64,000 nucleotides of DNA from Citreimonas salinaria. Its GTDB lineage: Bacteria; Pseudomonadota; Alphaproteobacteria; Rhodobacterales; Rhodobacteraceae. Shown in pieces: positions 1-7,960 of the stretch. The stretch is taken from NCBI RefSeq assembly GCF_900107235.1, contig NZ_FNPF01000004.1:248001-312000 (forward strand), in the 5' to 3' direction. Below the pieces are notes generated by a model, which saw only the letters and a program-made list of their open reading frames with translations, did no database searches and was not told the origin of the DNA. The translations under genes were made by a program, and so were the position numbers. Position 1 is the first letter of the stretch, and every line of letters begins with the position of its first letter.

Positions 1-1061
1 TTGTCCAGCGCCTCGTGCGCGCGGCCCAGCCAGTAACCGGCGCGCCCCAGCGAGATCGGCGTGTCGATCGCGCCGTGGAACGCCTCGAAATGCTGCAATG
101 CCAGGTCCGGCCGGTTCAGGAAGCGCAGGGCGAGATAGCCCGACAGCCATTCGAGATCGGGGAAGTCCGACCCGTCGACCAGGTAATGCGTGGATGCCAC
201 CCGATAGGCCTGGACCACGTCGCCCTCGCGCATCAGGTCGCGCGCCAAGTCGCTCCGCGCGTCGGCCCAGGCCCACGGCTCGCCCAGCGCGGCGGCCGAG
301 GTCGAGCGTTCCAGAAGCAGGTCCGTCGCGTCCTGCGCACGGCCCTTGCGCACGCGCCAGAGGAAGCGTTCATGCGCCAGTCCGGGATGATCCGACAGAC
401 GGTCGGGCACCCGCGCGATCAGCCCGTCCACACCGGCGGCATCCGCGCGCAGGCCCATGCGCGCCTCGGCCAGCCGGCGCCAGCCGTCGTCGACCAGCGG
501 CAGCATCGCGCCGGCATTCGCCGTCCAGCCGCGCCACAGCGCCATGTCCAGCCGTGCCTCGTGATGCGGACGAAGCAGATCGCCCCAGTGGTCCAGAAAC
601 GCCTTTCGGCCGTCGCCGTCCAGCGCCAGCGTGCGCCACGCCAGCACCACCAGCACCTCGGCCGGCCCGGTCTCGCCGGCGGCCAGGTGCGCCTGCGCCA
701 GGGCCAGCGCGCCGTCGCCCGTCTGCGGCGTGCGGTCATCGAAGAAGGCGCGGACAACGGCGGGATCGGCGCCGGCGATCACCGGCTCGGCCCGTTCGCG
801 CAGGTAGGGCAGGCCGGGCCAGTCGGGGTTGCGGGTGAGGAAATCGGTCACCTCTTCGGGCGTGCCGCGTCCGGCTCGCAGTGCGTGCCACGTCACGATG
901 TCCGACCCGATCTGCCCCGCACCACGCACGGTCGAGCGTGCATCGTCCCAGTCGCCGGCCCGCACCGCGTCCATCGCCCGGCCAAGCGCGGCGGCCCCGT
1001 CCTGTGCCGCGGCGTGCGTCGACAGCACAAGCGCCAGGCAAAGCGTCAGAATGCGCGTCAT
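1..1061 (-). CDS. Soluble lytic murein transglycosylase, N-terminal part (cut by window edge)
   Basis: The frame stays open from a start at 1061 to the window edge, giving about 353 residues. An N-terminal signal peptide is visible ([20 protein letters not shown], then Asp), so the protein is periplasmic. The rest is alanine/leucine/arginine-rich helical repeats, as in the superhelical U-domain of Slt70-type transglycosylases; the catalytic SLT domain would lie past the window edge and is not seen. An in-frame ATG three codons earlier (1070) is an alternative start. It diverges from dapA, leaving about 120 bp for two promoters. The family cleaves the MurNAc-GlcNAc bond of peptidoglycan to give anhydro-muropeptides. 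Assignment rests on the N-terminal half only. Confidence 0.75.
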   Translation of the reverse strand, partial: MTRILTLCLALVLSTHAAAQDGAAALGRAMDAVRAGDWDDARSTVRGAGQIGSDIVTWHALRAGRGTPEEVTDFLTRNPDWPGLPYLRERAEPVIAGADPAVVRAFFDDRTPQTGDGALALAQAHLAAGETGPAEVLVVLAWRTLALDGDGRKAFLDHWGDLLRPHHEARLDMALWRGWTANAGAMLPLVDDGWRRLAEARMGLRADAAGVDGLIARVPDRLSDHPGLAHERFLWRVRKGRAQDATDLLLERSTSAAALGEPWAWADARSDLARDLMREGDVVQAYRVASTHYLVDGSDFPDLEWLSGYLALRFLNRPDLALQHFEAFHGAIDTPISLGRAGYWLGRAHEALD

Positions 1062-1183
1062 GGCTTGCATTTCCCATCTCGAAAAGGAATAGACCCGCGC
1101 AACACATTACCCGGGCCGCGGCGGTCGTCCAATCACGACCGCTTGGGCGGATCCCCGGTAAACCACAGTGGAAGGAGCGTGTC

Positions 1184-2059
1184 ATGCTGAAGGGATCGAT
1201 GCCCGCACTGGTCACGCCGTTCAAGGACGGCGCAGTGGATTTCGGCACGCTCAAACGCCTGGTCGACTGGCACGTGGAAGAAGGCAGCCACGGCCTCGTG
1301 CCCGTTGGCACCACCGGCGAAAGCCCGACGCTCAGCCACCAGGAGCACGAGCAGGTCATCGAATGCGTGGTCGAGGCCGCCGCCGGCCGCCTCCCCGTGA
1401 TCGCCGGCGCAGGCTCGAACAACACGTCCGAGGCGATCCGCTTCCTGCAGCACGCCGAACGCGTGGGCGCGGACGCGGCGCTGGTGGTGACGCCCTACTA
1501 CAACAAGCCGACGCAGGCCGGACTGATCGCGCATTTCACCGCGCTGCACGATTGCTGCAACCTGCCGCTCGTCATCTACAACATCCCCGGCCGCTCGGCT
1601 GTGGACATGACGCCCGCGACGATGGGCGAACTTGCCAAGCTGCCGCGCATCGTCGGCGTCAAGGACGCGACGGCCGATCTGGCGCGCGTTTGCCAGCAGC
1701 GCATCACCTGCGGCCCGGACTTCCTGCAGATCTCGGGCGAGGACGCGACCGCGCACGGCTTCAACGCCCAAGGCGGCGTCGGCTGCATCTCGGTCACCGC
1801 GAACGTGGCGCCCCGCCTCTGCGCCGAGATGCAGGAGGCGTGCCTTGCCAGCGATTACCCGAAGGCGCTGACGCTTCAGGACCGGCTCATGCCGCTGCAC
1901 CACGCGATCTTCACCGAGCCGGGCCTGTGCGGCGTGAAATACGCCATGTCGCGTCTCGGCCTGTGCGCCGAGGAGATGCGCCTGCCGCTGCTGCCGGTGA
2001 CGCCGCCGACGCGCGAAAAGCTGGACGCAGCGCTGCGCCACGCGGGCCTGCTGAACTAG
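1184..2059 (+). CDS. dapA: 4-hydroxy-tetrahydrodipicolinate synthase
   Basis: A 291-residue TIM-barrel aldolase that condenses pyruvate with aspartate semialdehyde in the first committed step of diaminopimelate and lysine synthesis, in the cytoplasm. The Schiff-base lysine is K160 in IVGVKDAT. The GTTGE loop (T43, T44), the VVTPYYNKP segment and the IYNIPGRS segment (Y132, R137) sit at the expected positions. The start at 1184 is preceded by a strong AAGGAG ribosome-binding site; although the frame is open far upstream, this start gives the usual family length. It diverges from the transglycosylase and is followed by a convergent transporter, so it is probably monocistronic. Confidence 0.97.
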   Translation: MLKGSMPALVTPFKDGAVDFGTLKRLVDWHVEEGSHGLVPVGTTGESPTLSHQEHEQVIECVVEAAAGRLPVIAGAGSNNTSEAIRFLQHAERVGADAALVVTPYYNKPTQAGLIAHFTALHDCCNLPLVIYNIPGRSAVDMTPATMGELAKLPRIVGVKDATADLARVCQQRITCGPDFLQISGEDATAHGFNAQGGVGCISVTANVAPRLCAEMQEACLASDYPKALTLQDRLMPLHHAIFTEPGLCGVKYAMSRLGLCAEEMRLPLLPVTPPTREKLDAALRHAGLLN

Positions 2060-2187
2060 CGCTGCGGCCACGCGCGCGGAAACGACTCGCGCGAGGCTGA
2101 AACAGCCTTTCGATCCGGAAGTAGCGCGCGGGTGAATTGCCTCGCCGGCGCGAGGGAGGCCGCTGCGCCTCTGCCGCGTCGCGGATA

Positions 2188-3054
2188 TCAGCTGCGCGCG
2201 ACGCGGGCCCGCCACAGGGTGAACAAACCCGCCGCGACGATGATGCCCGCGCCGATCACCACGTTGCTGCGTAGCGTCTCGCCGAAGACCAGCAGGCCCA
2301 GTGCGGCGGCGAAGGGAAGCTGCAGGTAGGCGAAGGGCTGAACCGCGCTGGCCTCGGCCACCTCGTAGGTCTTGATCAGCAGGAAGTGACCCGTGGCACC
2401 CGTGATGCACAGCGCGCCCATCCAGACCCAGTCCGGGGCGGTCATCGGTTCCCAGAACCAGATGCCGATTGCCGTGGCGGCCACCGCGCCGGTGGTGCCG
2501 GTCCAGAAGAACGAGGTCGCGGCGCTGTCGACGCGGCCGACATAGCGCGTCAGCAGGCCGTAAAGCGCGAACATCAGCGCAGCGATCAGCGGGATCACCG
2601 CATAGGGCGAGAACACGCCGTCGTCGGGCTGCAGGATGATGATCACGCCGACGAAGCCCAGCGCGATCGCGACCCAGCGCCGCCAGCCGACGAACTCGCC
2701 CAGAACCGGCCCCGACAGCGCCGCGACCAGCAGCGGGTAGACCGCGAAGATCGCGTGGCTTTCCACCAGTCCCAGGTAGACGAAGCTCAGCACCATCACG
2801 TTGATCTCGAGCACCAGCAGCACGCCGCGAAAGGCCTGCAGCCAAGGCAGGCGCGTGGCGGCGGCTGCGCGCAGGCCCGCCTTGCACGCGGCGACGGCGA
2901 TCACGAAGGCGGCGAAGAACCAGTACCGGATCATCACCACCATCAGGACGTTGTATTCCGACGCCAGGTGGCGCGAGATCCCGTCCTGCATGGCGAAGAC
3001 GAAGGTGGTGGCGACCATCAGAAGGATGCCCAGCCTCGTGTCCTGCTGCGCCAT
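2188..3054 (-). CDS. EamA/DMT-family transporter
   Basis: A 288-residue protein made almost entirely of hydrophobic helices, about ten, in two halves of five, as expected for drug/metabolite transporter superfamily carriers with a duplicated EamA domain (roughly residues 9-140 and 150-283). It is an inner-membrane carrier, probably an exporter of an amino acid, metabolite or drug; the substrate cannot be read from sequence. The start ATG gives MAQQDTRLG followed directly by the first helix. It lies 12 bp downstream of mnmD on the same strand, so the two may be cotranscribed, with no obvious functional link. Confidence 0.85.
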   Translation of the reverse strand: MAQQDTRLGILLMVATTFVFAMQDGISRHLASEYNVLMVVMIRYWFFAAFVIAVAACKAGLRAAAATRLPWLQAFRGVLLVLEINVMVLSFVYLGLVESHAIFAVYPLLVAALSGPVLGEFVGWRRWVAIALGFVGVIIILQPDDGVFSPYAVIPLIAALMFALYGLLTRYVGRVDSAATSFFWTGTTGAVAATAIGIWFWEPMTAPDWVWMGALCITGATGHFLLIKTYEVAEASAVQPFAYLQLPFAAALGLLVFGETLRSNVVIGAGIIVAAGLFTLWRARVARS

Positions 3055-3066
3055 GGTCGGGGTCCT

Positions 3067-3762
3067 TCAGGGCTTGCGCGCCACCGTCATGTGACGTTTC
3101 CGCCCATATCCGGGCAGCCGGGCCACCTCAAGCCCCGCCGCCGCCAGCGCGCGGCGCACGTGGCCGGCCGCCGCGTAGGTCGCGGCCGAGCCGCCCGGCG
3201 TCATGTGCGTTGCGACCTGCGCCATCAGGTCGTCGCCCCAAAGCTGCGGGTTGCGCGCGGGCGCGAACCCGTCGAGGAACCAGGCGTCGGCGCGGCCGCC
3301 CCACGCCGGCAGCGTCTTGCGCGCATCGCCCTCCATCAGGGTGAAGGCTAGGTCGGGCAGCGCGATGCGGCGCGTGCCCTCGTTCCAGTAGGGGCGCAGG
3401 TCGTCGGCCACGGACGCAAGCTCGGGAAAGGCCGCCTGCGCGCGGATCATCGCTTCGGGCGCAAGCGGATATGCCTCGAACGTGGTGAAATGCAGCACGC
3501 CCTGAACACCGCTGTCGCGCCAGGCCTGCAGCGCGGCCAGCAGGTTCAGCCCGGTGCCGAAACCAAGCTCGGCGATGTGAAAGCCGTCGCGGAACCGCGC
3601 GGGCAGGCCGTTGCCCTGCAGGAAGACGTGGCGCGTCTCGGCCAACCCGTTCTGCAGCGAGAAGAACGGATCGTCGAAGCGCCGCGAGACCGGTACGGCG
3701 TCGCGCCAGTCCACGGGATGGCCGGCGGGATGGCTCTGGTCGGTGTCGCAATTGTCTGGCAT
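3067..3762 (-). CDS. mnmD: tRNA 5-methylaminomethyl-2-thiouridine methyltransferase, stand-alone MnmD
   Basis: A 231-residue protein equivalent to the N-terminal methyltransferase half of E. coli MnmC. It carries the SAM-binding motif AELGFGTGLNLL, the acidic TFEAYPL segment after it, and the family signature WFLDGFAPARNPQLW; the C-terminal YGRKRHMTVA is also typical. It would methylate nm5s2U34 to mnm5s2U34 in the wobble position of tRNAs. The ATG at 3762 is chosen because the protein then starts at a family-typical position; the open frame extends further upstream to 3813. Its start lies 44 bp from that of the divergent FAD oxidoreductase at 3807, which looks like the other MnmC half. Confidence 0.88.
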   Translation of the reverse strand: MPDNCDTDQSHPAGHPVDWRDAVPVSRRFDDPFFSLQNGLAETRHVFLQGNGLPARFRDGFHIAELGFGTGLNLLAALQAWRDSGVQGVLHFTTFEAYPLAPEAMIRAQAAFPELASVADDLRPYWNEGTRRIALPDLAFTLMEGDARKTLPAWGGRADAWFLDGFAPARNPQLWGDDLMAQVATHMTPGGSAATYAAAGHVRRALAAAGLEVARLPGYGRKRHMTVARKP

Positions 3763-3806
3763 CACGGCCTCCGGTTCGGATGGGGCAATGCCGGGAGGCG
3801 CGCACA

Positions 3807-4838
3807 ATGGCAAGGGTCGACGTGACGGTGCGCGGGGCGGGGATCTTCGGCCTGTCGATTGCCTGGGCCTGCGCGCAACGCGGCGCGCGCCTGCGCGTGG
3901 TCGACCCGCACGGGCCGGGCGCGGGAGCGTCTGGCGGCATCGTCGGCGCGCTGGCGCCGCACGCCCCCGAGAACTGGAACGAGAAGAAAGCCTTTCAGCT
4001 CGAAAGCCTGCTGATGGCCGGCGCCTTCTGGCAGGGCGTCGAGGCGGCCGGCGGCGTCAGCCCCGGCTATGCCCGCACCGGCCGGCTGCAACCGGTCGCG
4101 GACGACGCCGCGCTGACGCTGGCGCGCACGCGCGCCGAGGGTGCGGCCGCGCTGTGGCAGGGCCGGGCTTCGTGGGAGGTCGTCCGTGCCGAGGATGCGG
4201 GCGCGTTTGCGCCAATGTCACACTCCGGCTGGCTGATCCACGACACGCTTGCCGCGCGCCTGTACCCGCGCATGGCCTGCGCGGCGCTGGTCGCGGCGCT
4301 GCGCGCGTGCGGGGCCGAGATCGCGCCCGAGGCGGCGGACGAAGGCGCGGTGATCTGGGCAACCGGGTGGCGCGGCCTGCACGACCTCTCGGACGCGCTT
4401 GGTCGCAAGGTAGGCGACGGGGTCAAGGGACAGGCCGCGCTGCTGCGCTTCGACGCCCGGCAAGCGCCGCAGTTGTTCGTGGACGGCCTGCACGTGGTGC
4501 CGCACGCGGACGGCACAGTGGCGATCGGCTCGACATCCGAGCGTGACTTCGACACCGGCGATGCGGTCGATGCGCAATGCGACGCTCTGGTCGCGCGGGC
4601 GCGCGCGGCGGTTCCGGCGCTGGTCGGCGCCGAGGTGATCGCCCGCTGGGCGGGGGTCCGGCCGCGCGCGCGCAGCCGGGCGCCGCTGCTTGGCGGCTGG
4701 CCCGGCCGTCCAGGGCATTGCGTGGCCAATGGCGGTTTCAAGATCGGTTTCGGCATGGCGCCAAAGGTGGCCGAGGTGGTGGCCGACCTGGTGCTGGAGG
4801 GGCGCGACGCCATCCCCGACGGGTTTCGCCTGACCTGA
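3807..4838 (+). CDS. FAD-dependent oxidoreductase, MnmC C-terminal-half-like
   Basis: A 343-residue DAO-family flavoprotein. The N-terminal dinucleotide fold reads GAGIFGLSIAWACAQRG, and GASGGIVGALAPH matches the conserved flavin-contacting loop of the MnmC oxidase domain. A second FAD-contact region lies near the C-terminus (GGFKIGFGMAPK). In E. coli MnmC this domain removes the carboxymethyl group of cmnm5s2U34 as glyoxylate, supplying the substrate of the methyltransferase half. Placement beside the divergently transcribed mnmD supports that role here. The ATG at 3807 is preferred to one at 3780 because the fold begins right after it. A glycine or amino-acid oxidase role is an alternative. 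Confidence 0.72.
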   Translation: MARVDVTVRGAGIFGLSIAWACAQRGARLRVVDPHGPGAGASGGIVGALAPHAPENWNEKKAFQLESLLMAGAFWQGVEAAGGVSPGYARTGRLQPVADDAALTLARTRAEGAAALWQGRASWEVVRAEDAGAFAPMSHSGWLIHDTLAARLYPRMACAALVAALRACGAEIAPEAADEGAVIWATGWRGLHDLSDALGRKVGDGVKGQAALLRFDARQAPQLFVDGLHVVPHADGTVAIGSTSERDFDTGDAVDAQCDALVARARAAVPALVGAEVIARWAGVRPRARSRAPLLGGWPGRPGHCVANGGFKIGFGMAPKVAEVVADLVLEGRDAIPDGFRLT

Positions 4839-4850
4839 ATTCTGGCAAGC

Positions 4851-4916
4851 GGAGCGCGCCTGCGGCGCGCGCAGATTACTCGGCTCCCGCCTTCGGCAGG
4901 GGCTTCGGACTGGCGC
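4851..4916. repeat. Dispersed intergenic hairpin repeat, copy 1
   Basis: This 66-bp element contains two GC hairpins (GCGCGCC-TGC-GGCGCGC and CCCGCC-TT-CGGCAGG) separated by a CAGATTACTCGGC core, and ends in CTGGCGC. A close relative lies at 25857-25921 with the same order of stems, core and tail. Both sit at the 3' ends of convergent genes, directly after a plus-strand stop codon. It may act as a bidirectional terminator or mRNA-end stabiliser, or be a REP-like element. Confidence 0.6.
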
Positions 4917-4959
4917 ACGACCGCGGCCGGTGCGCTCCTGCCCCTGGCGGTCGTGCGGG

Positions 4960-5403
4960 TCAGGCCGGCGCGCGGGTCGGCGCCATCACCGTCGCTTCGC
5001 CCACCAGCACCGGCTTGCCATCGACGGTGCACCGGCAATCCAGTGTCACGCGGCGCTTCGCGATGTCGATGCCGGTCACCGTGACCTCGGCGCGGACCAT
5101 TTCGCCCGGGCGCACCGGCGCGAGGAACCGCAGCGACTGCCCGAGGTAGACCGATCCGTGCCCCGGAAGCTGTTCGCCGATCACGGCCGAGATCAGCCCG
5201 GCGGTCAGCATGCCATGCGCGATGCGCCCCTCGAAGATCGTGTCGCGGGCGTATTCGTCGTCCAGGTGGACCGGGTTCCGGTCGGTCGAGATCCGGGCGA
5301 ACAGCTCGATATCCTGCTCGGTCACCTGCTTCTGCACGTGGCGCGCCATGCCCATCTCGATGTCCTCGATGCAGATCGTTCCGCGCGGCAGGGTGTCCAG
5401 CAT
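4960..5403 (-). CDS. MaoC-family (R)-enoyl-CoA hydratase-like protein
   Basis: A 147-residue single hot-dog-fold protein of the PhaJ/MaoC type. The hydratase motif is visible as STDRNPVHLDDEYA, with the catalytic Asp and His in the usual D-x4-H spacing, followed by FEGRIAHGML. Family members hydrate trans-2-enoyl-CoA to (R)-3-hydroxyacyl-CoA, linking beta-oxidation to polyhydroxyalkanoate or fatty-acid synthesis. The start at 5403 has a GGAGAAG ribosome-binding site. The upstream region holds an unusually AT-rich inverted repeat (5426-5471), suggesting its own regulated promoter. The true acyl-CoA substrate is unknown. Confidence 0.85.
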   Translation of the reverse strand: MLDTLPRGTICIEDIEMGMARHVQKQVTEQDIELFARISTDRNPVHLDDEYARDTIFEGRIAHGMLTAGLISAVIGEQLPGHGSVYLGQSLRFLAPVRPGEMVRAEVTVTGIDIAKRRVTLDCRCTVDGKPVLVGEATVMAPTRAPA

Positions 5404-5425
5404 CTCGCTTCTCCAGGTCCCTAAG

Positions 5426-5471
5426 GGTAATTAAACAGCGTCCCGATAACGTAACGCGTAATTTAATTACC
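5426..5471. promoter_or_regulatory. AT-rich inverted repeat upstream of the MaoC gene
   Basis: Perfect 10-bp arms, GGTAATTAAA (5426-5435) and TTTAATTACC (5462-5471), flank a 26-bp spacer containing TAACGTAACGCG. The element sits 23-68 bp before the MaoC start and stands out from the GC-rich surroundings. It could be an operator for a TetR-type acyl-CoA regulator or bracket the promoter; no regulator gene lies nearby. Confidence 0.5.
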
Positions 5472-5500
5472 TAGCGGACGCAGAAAGTCAAGCGAGAAGA

Positions 5501-6373
5501 CTAGCGCAGACGTCCGATCGAGTAGGTGGGCGCGATGCCTTCGGCAGCGAGGTAACGCTGCAGCGCCTCGGGGTCGGGATCGGTTTCCGTCGCTGTCTCG
5601 AGTCGTGCGAGCCCGCCGGTGATGAACAGCGAATCGATCTTCTCGCCCATGGCGCCCAGCACGTCGGTCTGCGGACCGTCGCCGATGGCCAGGATCGCGT
5701 CGTCGGAAACGTGGCCCGCGTGATCGGCCAGCCGCCGTCGCGCGAGGTCGTAGACCGGCGGATGCGGCTTGCCGAAATACAGGCTTTCGCCGCCCATCTC
5801 TGTGTAGAGCCGCGCCATCGCGCCGGCGCACCACTCGCGGGTGTCGCCCCGGTCCACGACGATGTCGGGATTGGCGCAGAGCAGCTTCAGCCCCCGCTGC
5901 TTGGCCGCCAGGAACTGCGGGCGGTAGACGGCCGGGTCGGCATGCGGATCGAACGGGCCGCAGCAGACGATGCCTTCGGCCTCGTCCAGGTCCACGCGCT
6001 CGACCGCGACGGGATCGGAGACAAGCTTGAGCGGGTCGAAGAAGGACAGGTCGTGTTCCTGACCGATGAACCAGACCTTGCGGCCCACCGCGCCGGTGAA
6101 CATGGCCGCGCGCGCCGAATCGCCGGACGTGGCGATATCGTCCCAGGCGTCTTCTGGTACGCCGAACCGCTCGATCTGGCGGGCGACCTCGTGGCGCGGG
6201 CGCGGGGCGTTGGTCAGCAGGATCACGCGGCCGCCGCGCGCCCGGTAGGCCTGCAGCGCCTCGATCGCCGAGGGAATTGCCGCGACGCCGTCATGCACGC
6301 AGCCCCAGAGATCGACGAAAAGCGCGTCGTAGTTCCGCGACACGTCGGACAGGGCGGAGATGATCTGCGTCAT
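5501..6373 (-). CDS. HAD-superfamily hydrolase, IIA (NagD/PGP-like) type
   Basis: A 290-residue HAD phosphatase of the subclass IIA type found widely in alphaproteobacteria (the TIGR01459-like group). Motif I reads ALFVDLWGCVHDG with the nucleophile and acid/base aspartates; motif II lies at VILLTNAPRPRHEV; the KPHPPVYDLA lysine and the IGDGPQTDVLGA motif complete the site. It would hydrolyse a small phosphorylated metabolite. The ATG at 6373 is used because the frame upstream is low-complexity and starts far outside the family. No functional partner is obvious nearby. Confidence 0.85.
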   Translation of the reverse strand: MTQIISALSDVSRNYDALFVDLWGCVHDGVAAIPSAIEALQAYRARGGRVILLTNAPRPRHEVARQIERFGVPEDAWDDIATSGDSARAAMFTGAVGRKVWFIGQEHDLSFFDPLKLVSDPVAVERVDLDEAEGIVCCGPFDPHADPAVYRPQFLAAKQRGLKLLCANPDIVVDRGDTREWCAGAMARLYTEMGGESLYFGKPHPPVYDLARRRLADHAGHVSDDAILAIGDGPQTDVLGAMGEKIDSLFITGGLARLETATETDPDPEALQRYLAAEGIAPTYSIGRLR

Positions 6374-6473
6374 GGGCCGGGTTCCTTCTTGCGGGGTCGG
6401 CTCAGCTATGGCGCAGGCGGGCGGCCTCTGCCAGCCCTTGCTGCGCTCGGCCCGCCGGCGCCCTTCCCGGCGC

Positions 6474-6863
6474 TCAGCCCTGTGGCGCGGGTTGCGCACG
6501 CAGCCAGTCCAAAGCCTCGGCCTCGGTGTCGAAGGCCCGCGCTTCGACCGGCATCAGCTTGCCCATCGTCTCGACCATGTTGCCCGCCCGGTCGGGGGCT
6601 TGCGCGACAACGTAATTGCGCACCTTGGCCAGGGATTCGACCTGCGCCTTCATCGAATCCATCGACAGCGACGCGCCCGGTTCCGAACTCGTGCCGGTCT
6701 CGAAGACCAGCAGCATGTCGACCTTCGAATGCGCATCGAAGACGGCCAGCATGCGCTCGGCCATGGCCGCCATGTCGTCGCGGGTCACGGCGCCGGTGAT
6801 GCGAAAGGCGTAGGTGGCCGGCAGCCCGGCATCGAATTCCGTGATGTTGGCCGTGTTCAGCAT
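6474..6863 (-). CDS. STAS/SpoIIAA-like domain protein
   Basis: A 129-residue soluble protein resembling the SpoIIAA-like STAS/SEC14 family: a beta strand and helix at the N-terminus (TYAFRITGAVTRDDM), a central MLLVFETGT strand, and a C-terminal helix ending EALDWLRAQ, which is typical of the family. No catalytic residues are evident. It is followed by the HAD gene on the same strand after about 100 bp. Proteins of this group are usually uncharacterised and may bind lipids or nucleotides; I assign no role. Confidence 0.7.
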   Translation of the reverse strand: MLNTANITEFDAGLPATYAFRITGAVTRDDMAAMAERMLAVFDAHSKVDMLLVFETGTSSEPGASLSMDSMKAQVESLAKVRNYVVAQAPDRAGNMVETMGKLMPVEARAFDTEAEALDWLRAQPAPQG

Positions 6864-6937
6864 GGCGTTCTCCTCGCTTGCGCCGAGGGAACGCGGCCCC
6901 GGGGACGATGTTCCCCGGGGCTGGTCGTGGTCCGGTC

Positions 6938-7858
6938 TCAGACCTTGAGGTTCGGGATGATCTGCTTCTTGCGGCTCATCACGCCGGGCAGCACGACCGT
7001 GTCGCCCTCGACCGTCGCGCCGAAGCTCTTCTCGGCCACGGCCTTCACGCGGTCGTTCGGGACCAGCAGGGTCGCTTCCTCGTTCAGGATGTCGACCACG
7101 AACAGCAGCACCTCGTCCACGTCGTCCTCGGACGCGACGGTCTTCATCGTCTCCATCAGGCTGTCCTTGCGCGACAGCGGCATGTCGGGCGCGGTGGTCT
7201 CAAGCACCGAGACGCGGAACTTGGTGCCGTCGACCTCGTATTCCTTGCTGTCCATGCGCAGCAGCTCGGCATCCGAGAAGGCCGAGACATCGGACTTGGC
7301 GGCGAACATCTGAGCCGCGAAATCCTTCAGGTCCACGTCCAGGTCCTTGGCGAGGCCGAAGGCAATCGCCTTGTCCTCCTGCGTGGTGGTGGGCGAGCGG
7401 AATTCCAGCGTGTCGGACAGGATGCAGGTCAGCATCGCGCCCTTGATCTCGCGCGGGGCCTGGGCGAGGTCGTCGCCGATCATCTTCCACATGATCGTGG
7501 CGGTGCAGGCCAGCGGCTCGATCCGGATCTCGATCGGCGCCTTGGTTTCCAGCCCGGCGACCAGCTTGTGGTGGTCGATGATGCCGCGGATGTCGGCCTT
7601 GTTGATCGACTTGGGCAGCTCGGCGGGGTTGTTGGTGTCGACGATCACCACCGGCGCGCCCTCGGCCACGTCCTCGATGATCTCGGGCTTGTCGAGACCC
7701 CAGTGCGACAGCATGAACGCGGCCTCGGTGTTGGGCTCGCCCAGAAGCACGGGCTTGGCGTCCTCGCCCTTGATCTGGTTGAGGTACCACGCCCAGATGA
7801 TCGGGCTGCCGGTGCTGTCGGTGTCGGGGGATTTGTGTCCGAAAACCTGGATCGTCAT
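6938..7858 (-). CDS. ppaC: Manganese-dependent (family II) inorganic pyrophosphatase
   Basis: A 306-residue DHH-family enzyme hydrolysing pyrophosphate to phosphate, which pulls biosynthetic reactions forward. The metal-binding motifs are all present: GHKSPDTDST at the N-terminus, VIVDTNNP, and GIIDHHK. The C-terminal DHHA2 domain carries SRKKQIIP, the substrate-binding segment. Length is typical. Family II enzymes are common in Firmicutes but also occur in Rhodobacterales. The start at 7858 (MTIQVFGHK) is the only one that keeps the first metal motif near the N-terminus. Confidence 0.96.
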   Translation of the reverse strand: MTIQVFGHKSPDTDSTGSPIIWAWYLNQIKGEDAKPVLLGEPNTEAAFMLSHWGLDKPEIIEDVAEGAPVVIVDTNNPAELPKSINKADIRGIIDHHKLVAGLETKAPIEIRIEPLACTATIMWKMIGDDLAQAPREIKGAMLTCILSDTLEFRSPTTTQEDKAIAFGLAKDLDVDLKDFAAQMFAAKSDVSAFSDAELLRMDSKEYEVDGTKFRVSVLETTAPDMPLSRKDSLMETMKTVASEDDVDEVLLFVVDILNEEATLLVPNDRVKAVAEKSFGATVEGDTVVLPGVMSRKKQIIPNLKV

Positions 7859-7960
7859 GAGAACCCTCGTGCGTTGGCTGCAACTGTCGCGCGCCTTCTA
7901 GCGACGGCCGCGCCGAATGTCACCACGGCACGTGCTGCGGTGCCGCACGGGGTGCGCCGC

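Noticed and set aside
15-1190. Long plus-strand open frame opposite the transglycosylase
   Set aside because: The protein is Arg/Pro/Gln-rich and without domains; the minus-strand frame has a signal peptide and helical repeats. It is a GC-rich shadow.
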